Shown piece by piece: positions 34,056-44,021 of a stretch of DNA of 64,000 nt. The DNA lies in the NCBI RefSeq assembly GCF_018873765.1, contig NC_057916.1:27503501-27567500 (forward strand). Direction: 5' to 3'. Made by a program: the position numbers and the translations under genes. Every line of letters begins with the position of its first letter. Position 1 is the stretch's first letter. The DNA is from Telopea speciosissima (Eukaryota > Streptophyta > Magnoliopsida > Proteales > Proteaceae). The notes beneath the pieces were generated by a model. The model saw only the letters and a program-made list of their open reading frames with translations, was not told the origin of the DNA and did not search any database.

Positions 34056-34620
34056 TAACAACAATAACAACCATAGCCTTATTCCAATTACATGGATCCG
34101 AAGAAGTTGTGACAACAATAGAATAAAAAGAAATGAAAAAAAAATAGAAAAAATAAAAAAATTCTAAAGTGAAAAGTTTAAGCAGTAGTCAAAGCAGCAT
34201 CCCAAGAACATTATCCTATAGGGGTCGGTTACACGGGTTATTGTCCTCTAAATAATTCTATTCACGGTCATATTAGGGTTGAGTCCTACCACGTGCATAT
34301 CCTTTCTTACCACTTCTCCAATAGTCATTTTAGGCCTGTCTTTACCTCTTTTAGCTCTTTCAAACTGAATTTGATCACTCTTCGTTATTAGTGCATCTTT
34401 GGGTTTCCGTTGTACATGACCATATCACCTCAAACAATTCTCACGAAATTTAACCTGGATTGGTGCAACTCCCAAATCAGTTCTAACGACCTCATCTCCG
34501 CTACACTCATCCTATCTATGTTACTTTTCTTAACGACCTAACATTCTACCCCATATATCATCGCTGATCTTATTACTATCTTATAGAATTTCTCCTTAAG
34601 CTTAATGGACATGTGTTTGG
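34056..34620 (-). mobile_element. RTE-type LINE, 3' end
   Basis: On the minus strand this gives (with stops and shifts) GVAPIQVKFRENCLR, YGHVQRKPKDALITKS and upstream C-terminal RT-tail sequence. It ends in the characteristic GTTGTTATTGTTGTTATTTAG tail after a CATGTAATTGGAATAAGGCT-like motif. This is the same family tail as LGVTPTHDKLRES / WHGHVQRRPKDAR at about 54660-54760, which supports the assignment from within the window. Confidence 0.72.
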
Positions 34621-35026
34621 AGAACAAGGTGGAGAAAAGAATTCATTTACTAAAGGCTTAAATATGGATTAATGAAAGAGAGTGTCAGTGTAGATTCTAT
34701 AAATCACTTTATATTGACATCAACGAGTTAACCTTCTAGTTTGGCTTTGACGGATGACCCTTGGGTTGGGCACTCATTTTCATGTCGTCCCTAAAAAGCC
34801 TCAAGTTACATTCCATTGATTCAAACTTGTGGTTTTAGGTATCGGTATCAAATCAACCATATTAAAATAGGGGAAAGTAAAATGGTTAAAAAAACGTAAG
34901 TATCAATATTTTGAGGGGCAAAATAGTTCTAAATCCCAACCGTTGGATTTTGAAATTCTATAGATTGTTTGTGACCAAACAAACCCTACATAACCCCATC
35001 AATTCTCTTGGGTGGACTGTGGACCC
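34621..35026. other. intergenic, nothing recognised
   Basis: No gene or clear repeat was seen. Confidence 0.4.
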
Positions 35027-35205
35027 TGATCCTCTACTGTCGAGCTACCTGGTAGGACTGTGCTGTGCAGACACAATAAGGCGAGAAATGACCGCTTTAT
35101 CGCTGTCCGATTGCCTTGTCCGAATGGAAGTAAGGTGGTTATTTCCCATCTTACTTTATCAGCAACAGTACGATCCTGTCGGGCAGCTCGAGAGTAGAGG
35201 ATCCA
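35027..35205. repeat. foldback element with GATCCTCTAC ends
   Basis: The left end GATCCTCTACTGTCGAGCT and right end AGCTCGAGAGTAGAGGATCC are inverted copies. Further inward GGTAGGACTGTGCTG pairs with CAACAGTACGATCC. The interior contains 'gaaatgaccgctttatc' and 'gtggttatttcccatc'. Confidence 0.75.
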
Positions 35206-35740
35206 AATTGGTGGACTGTACGCTTCAGGGATTTAATCTGGTGGTTAGCATTGAATTGCTTGATATCGACGGTCACACTTTTCACGATTTGGGCTATTGG
35301 AGATCTGATAGAAATTTACGGTCATGGTCATTCAGTCAATCAAAAATAATGAATAGGACCCACCCATGACCCATGGTTTGGTTGACCACGACCTTTGAAT
35401 GTTCAAAAAAAAGTTATAAATATACTTACAATGCATATTAATTTGTATTAATTTGCACGTGCATGTGGTGGGTGGCGTGACAAAGAAACCAAACAATTTA
35501 TTCTTTCCGGAGTGCAGTGTCTTGTAAGGTAAACAAAGTCATCAAGTCAATTAATACTACAATTAATTTCATTTATTTTTGAAGACCACGAGTAGATAAG
35601 GGAATAAGATCTAGGTATGCCTTCGTTCGAAAGTAAAACATCAGGTCTTTTAATAATTGTCATATGGCAGTTCAAGTGAGGTTGAAATTTTATATATAAT
35701 TAGATTCAAAAATTCTTCGTATATTTTTTCAATAATCAAA
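35206..35740. other. intergenic, nothing recognised
   Basis: AT-rich, no gene found. Confidence 0.4.
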
Positions 35741-35873
35741 GGATATATTTGATATGTATTTTAAAAATAGATTTTTGATTAGAATTCATTCTGAAACTCG
35801 ATTCTTTTCTACTTTCTCGTTTCAACATTTTAGACTCAAAATCTATTCCGAAAATGCATACCAAACATTAATG
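35741..35873. mobile_element. small MITE-like element (TTTGGTATGYATT ends)
   Basis: The left end GGATATATTTGATATGTATT and right end AATGCATACCAAACA form imperfect inverted ends, matching the element at 62481-62600. No clear target duplication is seen. Confidence 0.45.
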
Positions 35874-36413
35874 TATGGCATCTCTTTTAGGTTGAGGTGG
35901 GGGTTGGGGGAGAAATAACTTTCTATTATTTGTTAGCACGTAATTTCTCCTTTCGTAGCCCTACCTTCGACTGACCAATATGAAATAAATGGATAAGGAA
36001 TTTAGCCTATTAAGACAAAATTGCTGAGAGATAAGTTGGATAAAAATTTAACTGTTAAGAGAGACATTATTCTAGTTTTGTTGTCAGTAATGTGCATTTG
36101 CATGTGATAGAATGACTTTATTTTTTTGTTGTAAAGTGGATTGCATGTGATGATAGAATGACTTCCGGCCAAGAATAGAAAGATTATTCTGGAAGGTGAG
36201 GAAAGGCAGTTGGAGTGTATTCAGTTGCCTTGTTGATCAGATCTGTCCTACTACTCAATGTGATCAAACTATCCATCACGTGGTAGATCTGATGGGATAT
36301 AAATTTTGTGGATAGTTAAACTTTAAGGTATACCCTAAAGACAAACTTGGTTATGGAGATTAAAAATCTTTTATGACACTCACTAACACTTTCTTTCCCC
36401 TCTATCTGTGTGA
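35874..36413. other. intergenic, nothing recognised
   Basis: Contains the short duplication 'catgtgat(gat)agaatgactt' at about 36101 and 36145. No gene was found. Confidence 0.4.
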
Positions 36414-36600
36414 CTCCCCAAAAAATTATCCCCTCCAATTTCCTATCCAGCCCAGTTCTGCAATGCCTCTAATAAAAGGGGTGTGGATCCCACCAGAGTA
36501 CAGTGTTCGGGCAAGAGTACGGTGGTCATTGTGCTCCCCCTCTATTAGAGGCACTGAGGAACTGGGCTGGAAACTGGAGGGGATAAAGATCCGTGAGTCC
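36414..36600. repeat. foldback element (AATTATCCCCTCC family)
   Basis: The left arm AAATTATCCCCTCCAATTTC, then CCAGCCCAGTTCTGCAATGC and CTCTAATA, pairs with the right arm TATTAGAGGCACTGAGGAAC, then TGGGCTGG and CTGGAGGGGATAAAG. This is the best-preserved of three copies. Confidence 0.8.
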
Positions 36601-36666
36601 TCTCCCCCCTATATACAAATAGTGAGACTCTCTGAAAAATTATCACGTCAAGTATTTGACGCGGTC

Positions 36667-36826
36667 AAGTGCACATCGTGCGGCTGGGCACCGCCCATGT
36701 GCGTACAGTGGGCCCCACCGTGCACACATGGGTTGTGCCCAGTCGCACGATGCGCACTTGACCAGGCCCACCGTGCGCACATGGGCGGTGCACAGCCGCA
36801 CGATGCGTACTTGACCGCGTCAAGAT
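36667..36826. repeat. GC-rich foldback with three arms
   Basis: One arm (GCGGTCAAGTGCACATCGTG, then CGGCTGGGCACCGCCCATGT) is followed by two tandem copies of its reverse complement. These end GCACGATGCGCACTTGACC (about 36763) and GCACGATGCGTACTTGACCG (about 36822). The arm core CATCGTGCGG is shared with 3875-4017. Confidence 0.8.
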
Positions 36827-37008
36827 AACGATCCGAGACACTCCATCCTATCTGCCCTTTGACTTGGCATTAAAGATGTACCAATACACATAATGCAGCG
36901 ATGTGTAATCCATCCCCCTTAGTTTAAAACCATTAATATATTGTTGCAACATAAAAATGAGCCATGCTTTCTACTCAAAAAATAAAAAAAAATTGCCATG
37001 CCTAAAAG

Positions 37009-37187
37009 GCTAACCGGTCGCGCTCTAGGTGTGGCTCCAATGCCTAGACACATAACCACCTAATGACCTTCGAAATGATCATCTTGCCCATGGGATTTTC
37101 ACTCTTTCATGGGGGTAAGGTGGTCATTTTCAAGACAGTTACTGTGTCTAGGCATTGGATCCATGCCTAGAGCGCGACCGATTAACG
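37009..37187. repeat. foldback element with GGTCGCGCTCTAGG ends
   Basis: The left arm TAACCGGTCGCGCTCTAGG plus CCAATGCCTAGACACA pairs with the right arm TGTGTCTAGGCATTGG plus CCTAGAGCGCGACCGATTA. The centre holds 'catgggggtaaggtggtcattt', similar in style to other foldback centres here. Confidence 0.8.
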
Positions 37188-38854
37188 TTCTTAAACCCAT
37201 AAAAATAAATGGATAAAGTGTTAAAAACTTGCTTCTGATTTGCAATTATCTTAAATTTTTCTTTTGTAATTTTAAGCATATTAACTAGTATAGTTTTATG
37301 ATTCATCTTATCATGTCAATTAATTTAAACTACTGTTTTTAGGACTACTCATCGGTCTGACTCGCAAGTTTGGAGTTTTGCTTACTGTTCCCCTCATCAT
37401 GTCAGCCCTAATATTTGTTCAAAAGCATCTCTATTCATACGAATTCAGACCATAGGCTTCCAATTATGGGCTTTTCAAGCTCTCAAATTAGGGGCCCATA
37501 TAGAGATCCCCACTGGCCAGGTAAGGTGGGCTCAAGATCGTGGCCTTTGGCTTGGCATAAAACAATGAAAATTATAAGTATAATTTACGTACACTGTGGT
37601 ATGTACAGTACTTTCTTGTCTTTTTACATAGCCCTAGGTGATTACATCTTTCACACATATTAATTGGGATAGGGGAAAGCACTAATGAGGTGCGATAAAA
37701 TGGTATCGAACATTGGAGGACAGCGAAGTCATTTCATGTGAGTAGGAGAGAGATAAACACAGAGAAGAAATAAGTCCACAAATTATATATTGAAACATCA
37801 TTTCTTAGGATGAAGAAAATTTATTTCCAACAACCATACTATTATTTACTTTTAATGCTAAATATTGGTTTGTTTGAGAGATTATTATGCATCAAATCCT
37901 ACAATTAGATGGAAATTTATAAGGTATTTCATAGTGATTAAACTTATAATGATTCCATGTACCAAAATGGATTTTAAACAAAACAAGAAGGAGGTGATGA
38001 ATATGTGATATGATGCATATATGGAAATCATTAAAACTTAAAAAAAACTGGTCCATATTGTTGTGAGAGTTATGAGAGGAGGGAGGGAGGGAGGGAGGGA
38101 GAGGAACAAGAAGTACTAAAAACATAAAGATGCTCCCTCTTTTTTAGTCTTCACTTGGGGTCTATATAACTCAGTTTTCAACTTTACGCAACATCGTTTA
38201 CATGAAGGTCAGAAGTTTCCTGAGCAAGCAAGCAAGCAACCAACCAACCAAAAATATGGTATCATATCATGAATCTCTCTTTTTGTTTCCATGCACCACC
38301 ACCCACGCCATATTGGCCCACTTTGCATTTCTCTCTCTCTCTCGGGGGCCCCAAGGAGATCTCTCTTTTATGAAAGATGGAAGTTTCTGGAGAGACAAAG
38401 AGCTCTTCTTTTAATGATATATACTTAGTGTCTTAGTGGGAGGGGAGAGGGAACCCTACTCTGTAAGGGCACCCATGCCACGTATTAACTAGATTGGTTT
38501 GGAGCACAACTACCAGAACCACCGACCATAACTACCAGTAGTAATAATATCTTAAAAGGGCGAAACAAACAAACAAACAAGCACAGTTAAATTAGTTCAC
38601 AATTAGGAGAAGGATGCATGATGAGTCATTTAACAAGGCATTGAGACCTCAGGCCTAGCTAGAGCTAGCTAGCTCGTGCCAAACTCATCGATCTTCATTA
38701 CTAATTGATAATTAAAAAATTTTACCATACGACACACAACATTGTATGATATGATGACACCAACGTCGTCAACTCATCTCATCATCACTTATTTCTACAT
38801 AATGAGTGATATATATTATTCACACTACTTCAATAATAATAATAATAATAATAA
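37188..38854. other. intergenic, no gene recognised
   Basis: Holds a (GGGA)n tract at about 38077-38101 and a (TC)n tract at about 38332-38343. No coding family was recognised. Confidence 0.4.
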
Positions 38855-39032
38855 GGGCAAGAGATCTTTCTACTTGGTCACATGGTCTCTACACAAGCGT
38901 CTGGGCTAATGGGTGAGCACATTTAGATATCTCTACTTGATCACATAGTCTCTACCCAAGGAGCAGAGGAGTCATCTCAAAGTACCCTGGGAGAGGGTGT
39001 AGCAAACATCACCAAGTAAAGATCTCTTGCCC
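38855..39032. mobile_element. MITE, 178 bp, probably MULE-type
   Basis: The left end GGGCAAGAGATCTTTCTACT and the right end, reversed, GGGCAAGAGATCTTTACTTG form the inverted repeats. The 9-bp flanks TAATAATAA (38846-38854 and 39033-39041) are identical, though the site is a (TAA)n tract. No coding capacity. Confidence 0.75.
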
Positions 39033-39045
39033 TAATAATAATAAG

Positions 39046-40656
39046 GGTTTTTTACAATTATCATCCTAAAAACTTTCATATCTACTATTACCCCCTTCCA
39101 AAAACTTTCAAACAACTACTACTCTCCCTTGTTGCATATTAATAACTAAGTGACCCCTACCGTTACAGATCCGTAACGGAGGGAGTTAGTAGTGATATTG
39201 TGCCGTTGTCACGGAATTTGTAGGACGAACATGCCCTTCGTCCAAAGTGAAATTTTTTATAATTACCACCCCAAAAACTTCCATATCTACTATTACCCCC
39301 CCCTAAAACTTGTAAACAACTGCTACCCTCCCCTGTTGCATACTAATGACAAAGTGACCCCCACCGTTACAGACTCGTAACGGAGGGGGTTAGTAGTGAT
39401 ACTGTGCCGTTATCTCAGAATTTGTAGGACGAAAATGCCCTTCGTCCAAAGTGAAATAAAACAATCTTCAAATGGTTATTTTTTTGTTTTCCTCATCTCA
39501 ACGACCTACCCTCCATAGGAATTAGGATGATTTACTACTATAACTACTCTTTTTCACAGAAACTGCGTTCCTTGAAGGAGAACCAGAACCCTTTATTTTC
39601 TCATCTTCTTCATCTTCTTGTCTCCCTATCCATATCCAACACTTCGCCACAGATACCTTTTCTTCTCTTGATTACCATTTTCGAAGCCAAATCTGTACAG
39701 AAAACCTTATCCCTGATGTGGTTATTGCCTTAGGTGAGAGAGAGTTTAGATTGAATCATATAGGTTAAGATGTTAATGGCTGAAAATGGTGAAGACAAAC
39801 TCATCGTTGTGGCTCGCCACATTGCTAAGACTATTGGCCGGACCGAGACCATGGCTGATGACATTTTTCAGTTCTTCTCCTCCTTCGACGGTCGCTTCTC
39901 CAGAGAGAAGTTGTCTGAGAAGATCAACAGCGACAATCCTCGAAGTTATGCTGCCTTGGAGCAGACTCTGAAATATCTTGATCGTTAGATCTCTCAATAT
40001 GTCTCGGCTGATCAGCCCATTTGGTCTGTTTTCGCCGATGCCTCAGCCTTCCTCGACACCATTGATGAATTAGTCTCCACATCCAGGGATTGGAATTCCT
40101 TAGTTGGCGAGAAATCCATTGCTGCTTGTTTGGCTCACGTTGATGAACTTCTTCAGCAGGCGATGTTTCGGCCGCCGACGAAGTTCTTCTTCCTCCGGTT
40201 TGCTGCAATAGGTGAAGTGAAGGTATAACCCTTTGAAGATTGTTTTATTTCACTTTGGACGAAGGGCATTTTCATCCTACAAATTCCGTGACAACGGCAC
40301 GGTATCACTACTAACCCCCTCCGTTACGGGTCTGTAACGGTGGGGGTCACTTAGTCATTAGTATGCAACAGGGGAGGGTAGCAGTTGTTTACAAGTTTTA
40401 GGGGGGTAATAGTAGATATGAAAGTTTTTGGGGTGGTAATTGTACAAAATTTCACTTTGGACGAAGGGCATTTTTGTCCTACAAATTTCGTGACGACGGC
40501 ACAGTATCACTACTAACCCCCTCCGTTACGGGTCTATAACGGTGGGGGTCACTTAGTTATTAGTATGCAACAGGGGAGGGTAGTAGTTGCTTGAAAGTTT
40601 TTTGGGGGGGGCAATAGTAGATATGAAAGTTTTTTGGGTGATAATTGTAAAAAACC
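39046..40656. mobile_element. Pack-MULE-like element carrying an EXO70 fragment
   Basis: A 1611-bp element with ends GGTTTTTTACAATTATCAYC in inverted orientation. Each terminal inverted repeat is itself a tandem pair of units of about 205-210 bp: 39046-39251 and 39252-39457 at the left, about 40236-40446 and 40447-40656 at the right. Every unit holds CCGTTACAG and CGTAACGG, then ATGCCCTTCGTCCAAAGTG. Both ends lie in (TAA)n, so the target duplication cannot be fixed. The interior is gene-derived sequence, not transposase. Confidence 0.82.
39776..40168 (+). pseudogene. EXO70B-type exocyst subunit, captured 5' fragment
   Basis: The translation begins MAENGEDKLIVVARHIAKTI and continues with FFSSFDGRFSREKLSEKI, an in-frame TAG at 39986, then ISQYVSADQPIW, AFLDTIDELVSTSRDW and ACLAHVDELLQQAMFR. 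It stops resembling the family shortly after. This is the N-terminal 130 residues or so of EXO70B1-like proteins (full length about 620), which tether vesicles at the plasma membrane and act in autophagy-related traffic and immunity. The fragment lies inside a MULE-type element with no rest of the gene, so it is a captured copy. Upstream 39500-39770 looks like captured 5' UTR. Confidence 0.85.
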
Positions 40657-42031
40657 ATAATAATAATCTAACTAAGTCATGGGTTATTCGAGAGATTTCT
40701 TATACTCGGCGTGAATCGAGCCAGAAATCTGGATTTTCCAAAATTAAAAAAATCCTCCTGTCCATCGCATGTGCACGAACTCAGTTGTTCCAGCTCAATC
40801 TGCGTTGTTCAAATGGGAGCTCATCCACGTGACGAGCTCTAGTGCCGCGCTACAAGATCTATAGCGCACCCCCACGCTATAGAGGAACTGGATCCAAGGG
40901 TGAAGGTAAGATTTGATCCAAGACAATCCAAGGCCAAAATTAATCGATCAATATAGTGTATCTTCATACCTAATTCAATGCACATAACATAACTCATCCC
41001 TCTAATGTATGCAAATACATAAGCTTTAAGCCCATAGTCCGTAGTCCAGCCAAAATCCCTAACCCAAATAATAAGAACATTTTTAGGGCTAATCAAGTAC
41101 CCTCTAGATTCTCAAAACCTCGTTTTATTGCTTATTAAGTTTTTGTAAAACCTCATATTTAGTAAGGGACCTTTAAAGTGTTAGATAATGCAACATTGGA
41201 TGCAATTTAAAGGTGCACTGAATAGTGCACAACACTAGAGAAGATAAAGATCCGACCTTCAAATCTATCAATGCACAAAATTTCAACTATATCTAATTTT
41301 TCACATGACAAATATTTATGATAATAAACTGAGTAACTTGCATCAGAACATTGCTGACAGAGGTTGCACTGTACTGTTTGAAGCAGAAATTTGAGTGTCA
41401 AAATCGTTGCCCTTTGAAAAATAAAGAATAATAATTTTTTTCTATTCGAGAAACGTGGACTTGAAATCACCCAAATATTTCTTCCACCAGAATAGGGTTA
41501 ATGAAGGCTGCCGACAGAAGTAATAAGCAGACAAGTAATATAAACGATGGCAACAACTCATGTTGAAGTCCGACGGCTTCCATCTTAATTTGGATTGAGA
41601 GATCAAAATCAAGAATCGTCAACCACACCCTTTGACATTACAAGTTGTGAAAGGGAATATGATCTTTGGATTTTTGAGAGATTAGAATTAAAAATCAATA
41701 GAGAAGTGATTTGATTTAGATTAATAAAAAAAACTAAAAAGACCAAGAAAAGACATAAACCGACTCCTAAAAGAAAAAAAGTTATGAGAAAAGATATGCA
41801 TAGATATATGCATTAATTAAACGTCTAACCAACATACAAAGCGTAACACATTCCCGCCTACCTCATAATTCCTTCTTATTGTTTTTTTGCTTGTTTTGCG
41901 CAGACAATACTGACTAACCTTCAACAGATCATAGTCACATAACCTAGAATTAAAACATCTAAAAGTTTTTTATTTTTGGGTGAGACATACAAAGTTATTA
42001 CAACCCATTGAAATGTAAGTAATAAACTAAA
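40657..42031. other. intergenic, no gene recognised
   Basis: A decayed foldback-like stretch lies at 40830-40890 (CTATAGCG and CGCTATAG). No gene was found in the rest. Confidence 0.4.
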
Positions 42032-42350
42032 GGGCAAATTACACGTCACCCCTTGATTTTCAAACAAAACTCAAATCACATATTAGACCCCAATATGACA
42101 AAATAATCCCTACCGTTAGTTTTATGCTGTTAATAGATGATGTCAACCAATTAAAAAATTTAGATCCATAAACTATCTTGACATCCAAACATAGATTTTG
42201 AAAGGTAGTATTATAAATTTAATTCTAATGTTTTAGTGCAAAGGTAAAATAGTCTTTTCACACCAATAACTAACAGCAGACTAACACCACTACTGTAGAG
42301 GGGGACAGATGAGTTTTTTCAAAAACCAAATGGTGACGTATAATGTACCC
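42032..42350. mobile_element. MULE-type MITE, 319 bp
   Basis: The left end GGGCAAATTACACGTCACCC and the right end, reversed, GGGTACATTATACGTCACCA form inverted ends. The exact 9-bp target duplication TAAACTAAA lies at 42023-42031 and 42351-42359. It shares subterminal 'aaaatagtcttt' and 'taacrg' motifs with 26801-28457. No coding capacity. Confidence 0.88.
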
Positions 42351-42359
42351 TAAACTAAA

Positions 42360-44021
42360 TGACCCCAAGGCCGTACGTACCATGCTAGCTACAACGGACC
42401 CAATTGGAGGTGTTAACCCATGTAATCAGAAGGAGATGACTCAAACCATCCGAGTACATTTTGGAATTAAAGACACCTGCTCTGCTGGATTCGACCTCCA
42501 CCACTGCGTACCCCTTCTTTACGCTACTGCAACCCCTAGAGCAAGACTCCTGACTTCGGCCTTGCTCTTGAGTCTTATCTCCTACTGCAACCCCATAACC
42601 AAGTCTGGGAAAACTAAACTGTCTTTGATGAACAATCAAACTTGTCCATCCAGTCTCAGAAGTGCCACTATCAAAAGAGGTCCACACAAACCACTGGAAG
42701 ATCCAATACAAGTAAACTGAGAAACAAAGTCATTTGGTCTATAAAACCCATTGCATTAGTTTCTCATTATCTCTAAAGATTTACAAAATATTCCCAATAC
42801 AAAATAATTCCATTTCCAAAGAAGTCTACTCAAATCCGATAATTTAATTTACTCATCATATTACAATCATCAACAGATTTCCAACTGGTAGACAGAAATT
42901 GCTTGGATCCAGAGTGGTACATCAAGGCAACCTGAAAATGAAAATCTTTCTTAAAAGATTGAAAAATATTTGCAGTCGATAAAATCTTGAGAAAAAAGAC
43001 TAGAATCGAAACACTCTTTGATCAAGTTGGGTTTTTTTGGCGATTAATCCAAGTAAATGATGAACCCTACGATCTGATCTCTTCAAGGATAGAAAAATAA
43101 CAGAATAGACCTCAAGTTTTGGCCAGAGAGAAACCTAGGGACAAAAGGATTATCTAATTTATCAACTGAATCAAAAACTTCATTGAAATCCCCAAAAATA
43201 ACAAAAGGATCAGACTAAGCTGATGAGAAACACACAATCCTCCCTTTAACCCATTCATTCCCCCTCCACCCTCCCCCCTCCCCCCTCCCCAATGGCACCA
43301 ATAGACTGAAATAATTGAAAAAAATTTAGGAAGCAGAGTGAAATGATGAGAAACACACTTCATTTCACAAAGAAGTATATATCAGGATTTTGTTTATGCA
43401 CATTTTGAATTATACACCTCCTAGTCAAGGAGGAGTGAAGTCCCCTTATGTTTTAATCGAAAACAAGCATTGAGAGCAAGAAATCAACCTAGCACGAAAC
43501 CAGAAGAAAGATCTGTTAAAAAAAACGAAGTCAACAAGGAAAACTATAGTATACAACCAAGACCAAGAAAAAATCACAGAACCAAAGTTCATCTGGAAGC
43601 CTTCAACAACCAATCCAAACTCATAACTTGAGGGGCTTACAACAAACCTTAAATTCAAAACACCAACCACTTTAGAGTGAGCAAGGGCAAGGAAGATTCG
43701 GAAGAAGAATAAAAACAATGGTTGGCATATACGAACTACACTGTCATAATTCATTGACCACCAGTACATTTTGCATTGTCCTACCAAAAAGTACCTGCAT
43801 TGCACATCTAAGCTGAGTACCACACATTAACAACTACTTTCTTAAAGTCAAAAAGTCATTCAATTTGAGGTCAGGTCAAACTATGGCATATTTCGAGCTA
43901 ATGCTGCTGGCCCAGATAATCGAGCAAACAGCGCCAAATAAAAGAAACCAACAACAGTATATAAACCCAAAAATCCAAGGACAATTAAGGATACAAAGTT
44001 TTCGCTAATCAAGTGCAAACC
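42360..44021. other. intergenic and 3' flank of the DCD gene
   Basis: No recognisable gene was found in 42360-43800. The final 150 bp or so should be the DCD-gene 3' UTR. A C-rich tract lies at 43260-43290. Confidence 0.4.

Noticed and set aside
34911..35369. 152-residue open frame
   Set aside because: It spans the foldback at 35027-35205 and has no domain resemblance.
36373..36828. 151-residue open frame rich in Cys and His
   Set aside because: It runs through two foldback elements; the composition comes from the GC-rich arms.
40836..41096. 85-residue minus-strand frame next to the Pack-MULE-like element
   Set aside because: It crosses a decayed foldback and resembles nothing known.
42385..42720. 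Open frames on both strands of about 110-125 residues
   Set aside because: They overlap each other, start at the edge of a MITE, and show no family motif.
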